13,573 bases of DNA from Oscillospiraceae bacterium (GTDB lineage Bacteria > Bacillota > Clostridia > Oscillospirales > Oscillospiraceae). The position numbers and the translations under genes are program-made. Shown here piece after piece: positions 1 through 7,516 of the stretch; the stretch's first letter is position 1; each line of letters begins with the position of its first letter. The stretch covers positions 1 to 13,573 of the forward strand of contig CAJGCI010000038.1 of the NCBI GenBank assembly GCA_904501855.1, given 5' to 3'. The notes below the pieces were generated by a model. That model was not told where the DNA came from. It worked only from the letters and a program-made list of their open reading frames with translations, and ran no database searches.

Positions 1-1
1 G

Positions 2-1234
2 GGATGGCCGGATGACACTCCGGAACTGAAGTACTGGTATCCCACCAGCGTCATGGTCACGGGATACGATATCATCTTCTTCTGGGTGGCCCGCATGATC
101 TTCTCCGGCATGGAGCAGATGAAGGAGGAGCCCTTCAAGACCGTGTTCATCCACGGCCTGGTGCGTGATTCTCAGGGAAGAAAGATGTCCAAATCCCTGG
201 GCAACGGCATCGATCCTCTGGATATGGCCGATCAGTACGGCGCGGACGCGCTACGCTACAACCTGATTACCGGCAACTCTCCCGGAAACGACATGCGTTT
301 CTATACGGAGAAATGCGAGGCCATGCGGAACTTCTGCAACAAGATCTGGAACGCCAGCCGTTTCGTCATGATGAACCTCACCATCGACAAAAACGAGCTT
401 CCGGAGAAACTGGAACTGGAAGACCGCTGGATCCTTTCCAAGTTCAATACTCTGGCCAGAGAAGTCTGCGAGAACATGGATCATTTCGAGCTGGGCGTTG
501 CCGCCGGCAAGATCTATGATTTCATCTGGGATACCTACTGTGACTGGTATATCGAACTGAGCAAGACCAGACTGTACGGCGACGACGAGGAAGCAAAGGA
601 AAATGTCCAGAAGGTCCTTCTGTACGTCCTGGACGGCATCCTCCGTATCGTTCATCCCTTCATGCCGTTCATCACCGAGGAGATCTGGCAGGCACTGCCT
701 CATGACGGCGAGTCCCTGATGATCGCCCGGTATCCGGAGTATTCCGATGCACTGAGCTTCCCGCAGGAAGAAGCGGACTTTGAGATGGTCATGGAAGCCA
801 TCAAGGCGGTCCGCGCCCGCAGAAGCGACATGAACGTTCCGCCTTCCAAGAAGGCTCACCTGTATATCGTGACGGACAGCCCCGCGGCCTTCGAAGCCGG
901 CGAGAGCTACATCTGCAAGCTGGCCTATGCCGAATCCATCGCGGTTTCCGATAAGGAGCCGGAGGACGCTTCCGGCATGGTTTCCGTGGTCACCGATCAC
1001 GCCCGTATGTTCATGCCCATGGCGGAGCTGGTGGATCTGGAGAAGGAACGGGAACGCCTGAAGAAGGAGATCGAGAAGGCAGAGAAACAGCTGCAGTCTC
1101 AGATCGGCAAGCTGGCCAACGAGAATTTCGTCAGCCGCGCACCGGAACATGTGGTAAACATGGAACGGGAGAAAAAAGACAAACTGGAAGCCCTGATCGA
1201 GAACCTCAACAAGAGCCTGAACGGTCTCGGCTGA
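2..1234 (+). CDS. valS: Valine--tRNA ligase, C-terminal part (5' end outside window)
   Basis: Class I aminoacyl-tRNA synthetase that charges tRNA-Val in the cytoplasm. The reading frame is open from base 2 with no start, so the gene begins upstream; about 410 of the roughly 880 residues usual for the family are present. The segment near base 60 (VTGYDIIFFWVARM) is typical of ValRS, and the KMSKS signature is at bases 182-196 within GRKMSKSLGN. The anticodon-binding helical domain follows (FIWDTYCDWYIELSK, then HPFMPFITEEIWQ). The last 65 or so residues form a highly charged coiled coil (LEKERERLKKEIEKAEK) ending in KSLNGLG, which is the ValRS-specific tRNA-binding arm and separates it from IleRS and LeuRS. 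The TGA stop is followed by a 67-base gap to pcrA. In many Firmicutes folC follows valS; here it does not. Confidence 0.97.
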   Translation, partial: GWPDDTPELKYWYPTSVMVTGYDIIFFWVARMIFSGMEQMKEEPFKTVFIHGLVRDSQGRKMSKSLGNGIDPLDMADQYGADALRYNLITGNSPGNDMRFYTEKCEAMRNFCNKIWNASRFVMMNLTIDKNELPEKLELEDRWILSKFNTLAREVCENMDHFELGVAAGKIYDFIWDTYCDWYIELSKTRLYGDDEEAKENVQKVLLYVLDGILRIVHPFMPFITEEIWQALPHDGESLMIARYPEYSDALSFPQEEADFEMVMEAIKAVRARRSDMNVPPSKKAHLYIVTDSPAAFEAGESYICKLAYAESIAVSDKEPEDASGMVSVVTDHARMFMPMAELVDLEKERERLKKEIEKAEKQLQSQIGKLANENFVSRAPEHVVNMEREKKDKLEALIENLNKSLNGLG

Positions 1235-1253
1235 TCCAAGCGAGCAAACATAT

Positions 1254-1280
1254 AGGGCGCCATGTCAAACGTGGCGCCCT
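1254..1280 (+). terminator. Hairpin between valS and pcrA, possible weak terminator
   Basis: AGGGCGCCA at 1254-1262 pairs with TGGCGCCCT at 1272-1280; three further pairs (one G-T) close a CAA loop, giving a 12-bp stem. No T-run follows on either strand, so this is not a standard intrinsic terminator. It may be an attenuating or RNA-stabilising hairpin, or a degenerate terminator. Confidence 0.4.
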
Positions 1281-1301
1281 GTCCATGATTCAAGGAATGA
1301 T

Positions 1302-3749
1302 ATGACCAATTCGGAAAAACAACAGTATATCGATGCCCGCAGGGAATATATCGAAAGCCAGTTTTCCCATCTGAATCCCAGACAGCGTGAGGCGGTCATG
1401 GCCACGGAAGGGGCGCTGCTGATCCTGGCCGGTGCCGGAAGCGGAAAGACCACGGTGCTGATCAACCGCATCGCCAATCTCATGCGCTTCGGCCGTGCCT
1501 CGGATTCCGACGCTCTGCCCGCCGGTGCTTCCCCGTCTGATTTGGAAGTGCTGAAAAAAGGCGGGAAACAGGCGGATCTGTTTGCGGCTCTGGAGCCGGT
1601 GATGCCCTGGAGGATCCTTGCCATCACCTTTACCAACAAGGCGGCGGAGGAACTGAAGAACCGTCTGCAGATCATGCTGGGGGATGCGGCCCGGGATATC
1701 TGGGCCTCCACGTTCCACTCCTGCTGTGTCCGGATCCTGCGCCGGGACGCCGCAAAGATCGGGTATCCGGACAATTTCACGATCTATGACACCACGGACA
1801 GCCAGAACGTCATCAAGCAGATTATGAAGGACCTGAACATCGATGACAAGCGCTTTGCTCCGCGGGCGGTGCTGGCGGAAATCAGCAAGGCGAAGGATCA
1901 GGAGATCGGCGGGGAGGAATATCTGCAGGCCTATCGGAAGATGGGAGATCAATGGCACGCCACCATCGGAGAGATCTACATCGAATACATGAAGCGTCTG
2001 GTATCGGTGGGTGCGATGGATTTTGATGACCTCATTGCCAATACCGTGAAACTGCTGGACGCCGATGAGGAATCCCGGCGTTACTGGGCGGGAAAGTTTC
2101 AGTATGTCATGATCGATGAGTATCAGGACACCAACAATCTTCAGTACCGGCTGGCGGCGCTGCTTTCCAGCGAGTGGCATAACATCTGCGTGGTGGGGGA
2201 TGACGATCAGAGCATCTACCGCTTCCGCGGCGCCACCATCGAGAATATCCTCTCCTTTGAGGATCAGCACGCCCGCTGCCGGACGATCCGTCTGGAGGAG
2301 AACTATCGCTCCACCACCCATATCCTCAACGCGGCCAACTCCGTGATCGCCAACAACAAGGGGCGAAAGGGAAAGACCCTGTGGACCAGCAAGGCGGGAG
2401 GAGAACTGGTGCAGGCCTATCGGGGCGGCAACCAGGAGGATGAGGCGCATTTTATCGCCCGCAAGATCGTGACCTCCGTCAATGAAGGCGGGTGCTGGAA
2501 GGATCATGCCATCCTTTACCGCATCAACGCCATGTCCGCGGGACTTGAACGTGAACTCAAACGATACGATATCCCGTACCGCATCATCGGCGGCACGCGG
2601 TTCTTTGACCGCGCGGAAGTCAAGGACGTTCTGTCCTATCTCAACGTGATCGACAATCCGGCGGATGACCTTCGCTTGACGAGGATCATCAATACCCCGG
2701 CCAGGGGGATCGGATCCAAGACCATTGAGACGGTGCAGCGGCTGGCTCAGGAAAACGGCTGCTCCATGTTCGATATCGTAAAAAACGCAGCGGCCTATCC
2801 GGATCTGCAGAGAAGCGTGCAGAAACTGAGCCTGTTCTCCAAGATCATGATCTCTCTGCAGGAATTTGCCAGAGACCACACGGCTCTGGAGATCCTGGAT
2901 CAGCTTCTGGAGAAGACGGGATACGTCCGTGTCCTGGAAGAGAAGAAGACTGTGGAGGATCAGGCCAGAGCGGAGAACGTGCGAGAGATCCGATCCACGA
3001 TGATCACCTATGAGAACGAAAGCGGGGATCATTCCCTGGAGGGATATCTTTCCGATGTGGCCCTCTATACCGATCTGGACAATTTCGACCAGTCGGCAGA
3101 CAGCGTGACCCTGATGACCATGCATGCGGCCAAGGGACTGGAGTTTCCCACGGTATTCGTCATCGGCATGGAGGAAGGGGTGTTTCCCAGTATCCGCGCC
3201 ATCGGGGAAGCGGAGGAGATCGAGGAAGAGCGGCGGCTCTGTTACGTGGCAATGACCCGTGCCGAGGAGCATCTGTACATGACCTGCGCCAAGCGGAGGA
3301 TGATCTTCGGACAGGAACAGAGTCATGTGGAATCCCGTTTCCTGGATGAGATCCGGGAGGAGGATATCCACAAGGAAGGATTCCAGAACAATACCTTTGA
3401 CAGCTTCGGACATTCTTCGGAGAACTACGATAACTACTCCTACGGATACAGTTACGGCCGCAGCAATTTCGGAGGGGGACAGTCCCGGTACGGCAGCGGA
3501 TACCCGTCCCGGAAACGGAAGGAATCCGTGCGTCCGGTGGGGGAGGTCCGGGAAGATACGTCTTCTGAGGATCTTCCGGAATGGGATATCGGAGACCGGG
3601 TGGAGCACAAGAACTTCGGTGAAGGCGTCATCACGGATATGCGTCCCATGGGAAATGACTGTCTCGTGGAGATCGAATTTGAAAGCGCCGGCCGCAAGAA
3701 ACTGATGCTGCGGGCAGCGAAGAGATACACAAAAAAACTGACGGAATGA
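1302..3749 (+). CDS. pcrA: ATP-dependent DNA helicase PcrA (UvrD/Rep superfamily 1A)
   Basis: 3'-5' DNA translocase and helicase of replication, nucleotide excision repair and removal of RNA polymerase or recombinase from DNA. All SF1A motifs are visible in the 815 residues: Q-motif region LNPRQREAV (24-32), Walker A AGAGSGKTT (43-51), motif Ia FTNKAAEEL, Walker B DEYQDTN (272-278), motif III DDDQSIYRFRG (300-310), motif V TMHAAKGLEF, and motif VI VAMTRAEEHLY with arginine finger near residue 653. The C-terminus (about 760-815: DIGDRVEHKNFGEGVI) is the Tudor-like domain that marks PcrA and binds RNA polymerase. About 30 residues between Walker A and motif Ia (SDSDALPAGASPSDLEVLKK) look like a surface insertion. 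A Tyr/Gly/Ser-rich linker lies at about 705-742. Start: AAGGA lies 6 bases before the ATG. ligA, often next to pcrA, is not seen downstream. Confidence 0.96.
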   Translation: MTNSEKQQYIDARREYIESQFSHLNPRQREAVMATEGALLILAGAGSGKTTVLINRIANLMRFGRASDSDALPAGASPSDLEVLKKGGKQADLFAALEPVMPWRILAITFTNKAAEELKNRLQIMLGDAARDIWASTFHSCCVRILRRDAAKIGYPDNFTIYDTTDSQNVIKQIMKDLNIDDKRFAPRAVLAEISKAKDQEIGGEEYLQAYRKMGDQWHATIGEIYIEYMKRLVSVGAMDFDDLIANTVKLLDADEESRRYWAGKFQYVMIDEYQDTNNLQYRLAALLSSEWHNICVVGDDDQSIYRFRGATIENILSFEDQHARCRTIRLEENYRSTTHILNAANSVIANNKGRKGKTLWTSKAGGELVQAYRGGNQEDEAHFIARKIVTSVNEGGCWKDHAILYRINAMSAGLERELKRYDIPYRIIGGTRFFDRAEVKDVLSYLNVIDNPADDLRLTRIINTPARGIGSKTIETVQRLAQENGCSMFDIVKNAAAYPDLQRSVQKLSLFSKIMISLQEFARDHTALEILDQLLEKTGYVRVLEEKKTVEDQARAENVREIRSTMITYENESGDHSLEGYLSDVALYTDLDNFDQSADSVTLMTMHAAKGLEFPTVFVIGMEEGVFPSIRAIGEAEEIEEERRLCYVAMTRAEEHLYMTCAKRRMIFGQEQSHVESRFLDEIREEDIHKEGFQNNTFDSFGHSSENYDNYSYGYSYGRSNFGGGQSRYGSGYPSRKRKESVRPVGEVREDTSSEDLPEWDIGDRVEHKNFGEGVITDMRPMGNDCLVEIEFESAGRKKLMLRAAKRYTKKLTE

Positions 3750-3752
3750 AAA

Positions 3753-3790
3753 AACCGTACCGGTGATAAACCGGTACGGTCATTCATTTT
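3753..3790. terminator. Bidirectional intrinsic terminator between pcrA and hypB
   Basis: ACCGTACCGG (3754-3763) pairs with CCGGTACGGT (3771-3780) and an extra T-A pair closes a five-base loop. A run of A precedes it and CATTCATTTTT follows, so it reads as stem plus T-run from both sides. It serves the convergent pcrA (+) and hypB (-) genes. Confidence 0.88.
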
Positions 3791-3797
3791 TCAGGGA

Positions 3798-4469
3798 TTA
3801 TTTTTTCTGCCAGTCCAGGACCTGTTCCTTCAGCCAGTTCTCCCAGGCTTCCATGCCCTCGCCGGTCTTGGCGGAGATGGGGAAGATCTGAATGTCGGGA
3901 TTGCGCTCTTTTGCATACTTGACGCATGCATCCAGATCAAAGTCAAAATACGGCATGACATCGATCTTGTTGATGATGAGAGCATCGCAGATGGAGAACA
4001 TCAGCGGGTATTTCAGGGGCTTGTCGTGTCCTTCCGGAACGGAAAGGATCATGGCGTTCTTTACTGCACCGGTGTCGAATTCCGCAGGGCAGACCAGATT
4101 GCCGATGTTTTCCAGGATCACGAGATCCAGAGACTCGGTTCCGAGGCTCTCAAGTCCCTGGGAAGTCATGCCTGCGTCCAGATGGCACATGCCGCCGGTG
4201 TGAAGCTGGATGACTTTGGCACCGGTCTTCTCGATGGTGGCCGCATCCACATCGGAATCGATGTCGGCTTCCATGACACCGATCTTGAGATCATCCTTCA
4301 GGGCGGCGATGGTGCCTTTCAGAGTGGTGGTCTTTCCGGATCCGGGAGAGCTCATCAGGTTCAGCAGGAAAATGCCCTGATCCTTCAGTTTGCCGCGCAG
4401 TTCGTCCGCTTCCTTGTTGTTGTTGGCAAAAACGCTCTCTTTTACTTCTATGATTTTATAACCTTCCAT
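3798..4469 (-). CDS. hypB: HypB-type nickel-handling GTPase
   Basis: SIMIBI-class GTPase that, in the known family, passes nickel to [NiFe]-hydrogenase together with HypA. Visible motifs (223 residues from the chosen start): P-loop SSPGSGKTT (40-48), switch region EADIDSDVDA, the metal-site motif GGMCHLDA with Cys95-His96, the second conserved Cys127 in ENIGNLVCPAEFD, and guanine-specificity NKID (167-170). These match the G-domain nickel/zinc site of HypB rather than UreG. There is no His-rich N-terminus and no CxxCGC high-affinity site, so it is the minimal form. Start: a GTG nine bases upstream (4478) is in frame, but GAGGTG at 4476-4481 would overlap it and sits six bases before the ATG at 4469, so the ATG is preferred. 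No hypA, hypC-F, hydrogenase or urease gene is in the window; the client is unknown. Confidence 0.93.
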   Translation of the reverse strand: MEGYKIIEVKESVFANNNKEADELRGKLKDQGIFLLNLMSSPGSGKTTTLKGTIAALKDDLKIGVMEADIDSDVDAATIEKTGAKVIQLHTGGMCHLDAGMTSQGLESLGTESLDLVILENIGNLVCPAEFDTGAVKNAMILSVPEGHDKPLKYPLMFSICDALIINKIDVMPYFDFDLDACVKYAKERNPDIQIFPISAKTGEGMEAWENWLKEQVLDWQKK

Positions 4470-4504
4470 TTTTCTCACCTCAGGTTTGATTTGTCACTTG
4501 ATTC

Positions 4505-4533
4505 ACAATAACACAAAGCCGGCTCTTTTTCAA
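4505..4533 (-). promoter_or_regulatory. Probable hypB promoter
   Basis: On the minus strand TTGAAA (4528-4533) is followed after exactly 17 bases by TATTGT (4505-4510), preceded by TGt as an extended -10. The predicted start is about 30 bases before the hypB ATG. The -35 box overlaps the loop of the upstream terminator. The -10 box is only moderate (4 of 6). Confidence 0.5.
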
Positions 4534-4549
4534 TGTCAGAGCCGGCTTT
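4515..4549. terminator. Intrinsic terminator downstream of the binding-protein gene
   Basis: AAAGCCGGCTCT (4515-4526) pairs fully with AGAGCCGGCTTT (4538-4549), a 12-bp stem with an 11-base loop. It lies 14 bases past the stop of the minus-strand lipoprotein gene and before hypB. The T-tract on the minus side is short (TTTGTGTTATTG), so read-through into hypB is possible. Confidence 0.75.
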
Positions 4550-4563
4550 TGTATGTTTGATGA

Positions 4564-5784
4564 TCAGGAATTCTGCAGCTTGGACATGCGCTTCCGGTAG
4601 TCCTGTTCAAATGACTGCCAGTTCTCGTAGTATTCGGCAGGGTTCCCAGAATAATAGGAACGTCCGGTCTGCTCCATACGGGTGAGCGCATTTCCGATGG
4701 AACGGTAGAACTGGCTGCTTCCGGAGATGCCGCTGCTGTGGGTCTCACCCTCGGATACCGCCCAGGCGGGGAAGAATCCGGTATCGGCAGTCAGACGGTT
4801 CCCGTTGCTGCACAGCCAGGAAAGAAACTCTGCCGCAGCATACATTTCTTTCATTTTCTTCGCGGTGACCATGGCGGAACAGAAATGAAGACCGAAAACC
4901 TTCTCTCCGTTTTCCAGATATGGGTAGGGAAGGATGGTATAGGAATCAGCAGATTCGTTCTCTATGTGCTTCATCAGGCTTTCCGCACAGACGATGGCGC
5001 AGGGGACCTCTCCGCTCAGGACCATCCGGGAGGCATCCTCGTCCGACAGGGCAAGAGCCCGATAATAAGCGATCTGTGCCAGAACGTTATAGGCGTATTT
5101 GAAATTGTCGCTGGCAATATCCACATCACGTTTCCCATGGAAATCTTCTCCACGGGCAGCCATGGTGGTACGGATGACGGAAGCAAAGGATTCTGCGGTG
5201 AAAAACGGCATTCCGGTCTCGTTTCTGAAATGGAACGATGTAGAATTGATACCTTCCAGCGTGGAGAGGTTTTCCGTTGCGTAGCTTTCAGCGCCTTCCA
5301 CACGCTGATTGTTGATTAACAGGATCTCGGGAGAAAAAGCGATGGGCACGTAGAAGAGGCCGCTGTCATTCATTCCGGAGGATAGAAAATCCTGGTCGAA
5401 ATGCGCCAGCTGCCATTCCTGAAAACATTCATTTGTGGAATGAGGGATTCCGATGTGATCGAGATAAGCGGCTGTTTCGCCGCTGCATAAGACGACTGAG
5501 GGAGGCCTGGAAGCGTCCATCAGTTCATGAACGAGAGACTGATCGTCCGGGAAGGATCGGGAAGTGATCGTGACCGACTGTTCTTTTCCGTTGGTCTCGT
5601 TATACTCCGCGGCCAGATCCTCGAAATGGTTCCAGAGATCGCTCTGATCATCCACATACCACACCGACACATCACTGTTGTAACGCTGATGCGCGGAATT
5701 GGATTCAGTGAGATCCATATTTCCGCACGCAGAGATCACAGACAGTATCATGGTGATAAACAGGATGGTACTTGCTTTTTTCAT
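4564..5784 (-). CDS. ABC-type extracellular solute-binding lipoprotein (sugar-type), orphan
   Basis: A 406-residue secreted lipoprotein. The N-terminus is a classical type II signal peptide: MKK, a hydrophobic stretch, then lipobox ISAC with the lipidated Cys at residue 20, so the mature protein should be anchored on the outside of the membrane. Size, the early DVSVWYVDD strand, and family-like segments (FYVPIAFSPEILLINN, later AAAEFLSWLCSNGN near the C-terminus) fit the SBP_bac_1 sugar-binding family. Identity of the ligand cannot be read. No permease or ATPase gene is adjacent; the gene has its own promoter and terminator, so it is an orphan that may deliver to a remote permease, act as a sensor, or be a remnant. 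Start: GGAGAG lies five bases before the ATG. The frame is intact. Confidence is high for a lipoprotein, moderate for transport. Confidence 0.8.
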   Translation of the reverse strand: MKKASTILFITMILSVISACGNMDLTESNSAHQRYNSDVSVWYVDDQSDLWNHFEDLAAEYNETNGKEQSVTITSRSFPDDQSLVHELMDASRPPSVVLCSGETAAYLDHIGIPHSTNECFQEWQLAHFDQDFLSSGMNDSGLFYVPIAFSPEILLINNQRVEGAESYATENLSTLEGINSTSFHFRNETGMPFFTAESFASVIRTTMAARGEDFHGKRDVDIASDNFKYAYNVLAQIAYYRALALSDEDASRMVLSGEVPCAIVCAESLMKHIENESADSYTILPYPYLENGEKVFGLHFCSAMVTAKKMKEMYAAAEFLSWLCSNGNRLTADTGFFPAWAVSEGETHSSGISGSSQFYRSIGNALTRMEQTGRSYYSGNPAEYYENWQSFEQDYRKRMSKLQNS

Positions 5785-5871
5785 GATGTCTCTCCAAAAA
5801 ACTGGGATGAATCATGCTCTGATTCACCACTTGGACTAAAAAACAGCCATAATTCCAGCTTGTATTCACCA

Positions 5872-5900
5872 TTTATAACATGTTTTGAATAGATTTGCAA
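5872..5900 (-). promoter_or_regulatory. Promoter of the binding-lipoprotein gene
   Basis: Minus strand: TTGCAA (5895-5900), 17-base spacer, TATAAA (5872-5877), a good sigma-A-type match. It leaves a leader of roughly 80 bases. TGGTGAAT occurs twice in the same orientation on the minus strand (5864-5871, at the expected start site, and 5822-5829 in the leader), a possible regulator site pair. Confidence 0.7.
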
Positions 5901-5965
5901 ATTTGTGTTATGGAACCAACAGATGCCAGCTTGGGAAGAAAGATGCTACAGGGGCAGACCTGTGT

Positions 5966-6013
5966 GAGAAAAAAAGAATCAGGCAGGGGCGAAAACGCCT
6001 CCTGCCTGATTCT
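5966..6013 (-). terminator. Strong intrinsic terminator of the PrsW-like gene
   Basis: GAATCAGGCAGG plus GGCG (5976-5991) pairs with CGCC and CCTGCCTGATTC (5996-6012), interrupted by one bulged T, around an AAAA loop. On the minus strand the stem is followed by a run of seven T. It lies about 50 bases past the stop of the gene ending at 6065. Confidence 0.9.
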
Positions 6014-6064
6014 GAATCGACGGATTTCCGTGTTCCCGTGAGTGAACAGAAATCAGCCGGTATA

Positions 6065-6820
6065 TTATTCTGCTGGATTCAGCAGTTCCTGCTTTTCCCC
6101 GTTTCTGCTCCAGCGGTTCATCTTTCGGAACATCAGGATTAATCCCACAATGGTGATAATAATGACGACAAAGGTGCAGATCAGCAACGGGACCAGATAG
6201 TTGCCGTTGGGTAAGTTCTGAAGAGTTTCCATACTTGCATGCGCATATTTATTGGGATCTCCGAGGATGGATATCATTGCGATTATGAACATGTCAAATA
6301 CGGTGTGCATCAGGATGGGAACAGCCAGCGACAGCACGTCGTATTTTACTTGTTTCGTAACACGGGCTTTTCCGTAATAATAACCCATGACAAACTGGAA
6401 CAGGATATGAGCCGGCAGGAGAGCACGGAGTATGCTGTCACCGCCGCCGGTAACCGCAAATTCAAGGTCCTCCACAAGAGAAAACCCGATGGCGATCATT
6501 ACACAGACAATGATTGCATCTCTCCAGCAGAGAACTTCACGGTTTCTGAAGATCGCTAGACGGAAGAAAATGTATTTCAATACCTCTTCCATGAGGGCAG
6601 CGGTCAGAAAAGCGGTCAGAAAACCCGAGAGGAGCGGATTCATGCCGAAAAACGTATCCTTTTTCAGGGGAAGGAAAAACCCTACAACGAGGACCAGCAT
6701 TCCGCACAGCAGGGATTTTACAACTGTTTTTTTGGAAAAACGTTCGCCGGGCTTTTTCTTCAAGATCCAAATCAGAACGAGAATATTCACTGCAAATTGA
6801 GCTATTGCTGCTACGAACAT
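6065..6820 (-). CDS. PrsW-like intramembrane glutamic protease
   Basis: A 251-residue polytopic membrane protein. Putative catalytic motifs, all in or near hydrophobic segments, appear in the order known for PrsW-type proteases (related to the CPBP/Rce1 superfamily): EEVLKY with Glu78-Glu79 and Lys82, GFSLVED with Glu117, HILFQ with His138, and HTVFD with His172 and Asp176. About seven or eight hydrophobic stretches can be counted; the C-terminus is charged. In Bacillus PrsW cleaves anti-sigma factor RsiW, but no sigma/anti-sigma pair is near here, so the substrate is unknown. Start: a longer frame reaches 6955, but its first 45 residues are polar and unlike a membrane protein; the ATG at 6820 has a full AGGAGG seven bases upstream and is preferred. 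No convincing promoter was found in the short upstream gap. Confidence 0.8.
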   Translation of the reverse strand: MFVAAIAQFAVNILVLIWILKKKPGERFSKKTVVKSLLCGMLVLVVGFFLPLKKDTFFGMNPLLSGFLTAFLTAALMEEVLKYIFFRLAIFRNREVLCWRDAIIVCVMIAIGFSLVEDLEFAVTGGGDSILRALLPAHILFQFVMGYYYGKARVTKQVKYDVLSLAVPILMHTVFDMFIIAMISILGDPNKYAHASMETLQNLPNGNYLVPLLICTFVVIIITIVGLILMFRKMNRWSRNGEKQELLNPAE

Positions 6821-6916
6821 TTTATTGCCTCCTATTATTGGATTGTAATGAAAGGCACACCGAAATTGCTGAAAAGACGGACGTCTGTGCCTGGATGATC
6901 GAGAATAAAAATGAAA

Positions 6917-6948
6917 AGTGCAGTCTCTAATCTGCCGGAGACTGCACT
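6917..6948 (-). terminator. Intrinsic terminator of the small acidic-protein gene
   Basis: AGTGCAGTCTC (6917-6927) pairs perfectly with GAGACTGCACT (6938-6948) over a 10-base loop. Read on the minus strand it runs into TTTCATTTTTATT. It lies 80 bases past the stop of the gene at 7028-7369 and upstream of the PrsW-like gene. Confidence 0.85.
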
Positions 6949-7027
6949 GGATCAACGTATTAAGAATGATTCAATTAAGAGAGGATGCTTTCCTTCAAAT
7001 CCGTTCCGTGTGCTGTCTCCCGTTGAT

Positions 7028-7369
7028 TCAAAGAACGTCCTCGTAAGGCTCATAATACTTGTCGGTCTGTTTTCCGTCGGCATCATAGACCTTGGATTCA
7101 AACAGTGTGGTATCTGCCTTGCATCTGCGTTTGATGGTCATGGTCTTTCCTTGGATGTTGAATACCGTGATGCGGCCGCCGAAGAAATCGGGATCGTCTT
7201 TTGTATAGACGGATGATTTGTTCAGCTGACAGAACTTGGCACGGCCTTCTTCCGTATCCAGGATATCGCCCTCACCGTTGTACCACAGCTCTTCCGGACC
7301 TTTGTCCAGTTCGGCTTCCTGCTGTTCGATGAGTTCCCGTAACCGTTTGTATTTATCTTCATCTGCCAT
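7028..7369 (-). CDS. Small acidic protein of unknown function
   Basis: I do not recognise this 113-residue protein. It begins with a strongly charged helix-forming stretch (DEDKYKRLRELIEQQEAELD), then a segment rich in aromatic and acidic residues (EELWYNGEGDILD), a central part with alternating hydrophobic residues suggestive of beta strands (GGRITVFNIQGKTMTIKRR), and an acidic tail (YYEPYEDVL). There is no signal peptide or membrane segment, so it is probably cytoplasmic. It is likely real: it has a well-spaced AGGGGG eight bases before the ATG, a promoter with extended -10 and a terminator of its own. It is transcribed divergently from smpB over a shared 224-base region. Two Cys (one in QFxxC-like position KFCQL, one in RRCKA) do not form a clear metal site. 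Confidence 0.8.
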   Translation of the reverse strand: MADEDKYKRLRELIEQQEAELDKGPEELWYNGEGDILDTEEGRAKFCQLNKSSVYTKDDPDFFGGRITVFNIQGKTMTIKRRCKADTTLFESKVYDADGKQTDKYYEPYEDVL

Positions 7370-7440
7370 GGTGATGTTCCCCCTTGGTCTGCGATACGAA
7401 GCCGGAAACCATTCCGTCTCGATCGTTGTTTATCTATGTG

Positions 7441-7469
7441 ATTTTAGCATAAAGAAAAGGGAACCACAA
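7441..7469 (-). promoter_or_regulatory. Promoter of the small acidic-protein gene
   Basis: Minus strand: TTGTGG (7464-7469), 17-base spacer, then TATGC followed by TAAAAT (7441-7446), an extended -10 (TGcTAAAAT). Start expected near 7434, giving a leader of about 65 bases. Confidence 0.65.
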
Positions 7470-7516
7470 GACCAAGTCGAAGGGGACGGCTAATGGAAAC
7501 ATTAATAGTTTGTTTC

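Noticed and set aside
1290..3608. A 772-codon open frame antisense to pcrA (and similar long antisense frames at 251-1150, 9575-10528 and 11434-12372)
   Set aside because: Each lies opposite a well-supported gene, has composition rich in His/Arg/Leu/Pro typical of a reverse-strand shadow, shows no family motif, and lacks a convincing ribosome site. They follow from codon bias on the sense strand.
5885..6142. Plus-strand frame of 85 codons between the lipoprotein and PrsW-like genes
   Set aside because: It spans a minus-strand promoter, a strong terminator hairpin and the end of the PrsW-like gene; its product has no recognisable features.
6821..6955. 45-residue N-terminal extension of the PrsW-like protein
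   Set aside because: Polar, Arg/His-rich sequence, no ribosome site at the upstream start, and it runs into the preceding gene's terminator; the ATG at 6820 has a full AGGAGG.
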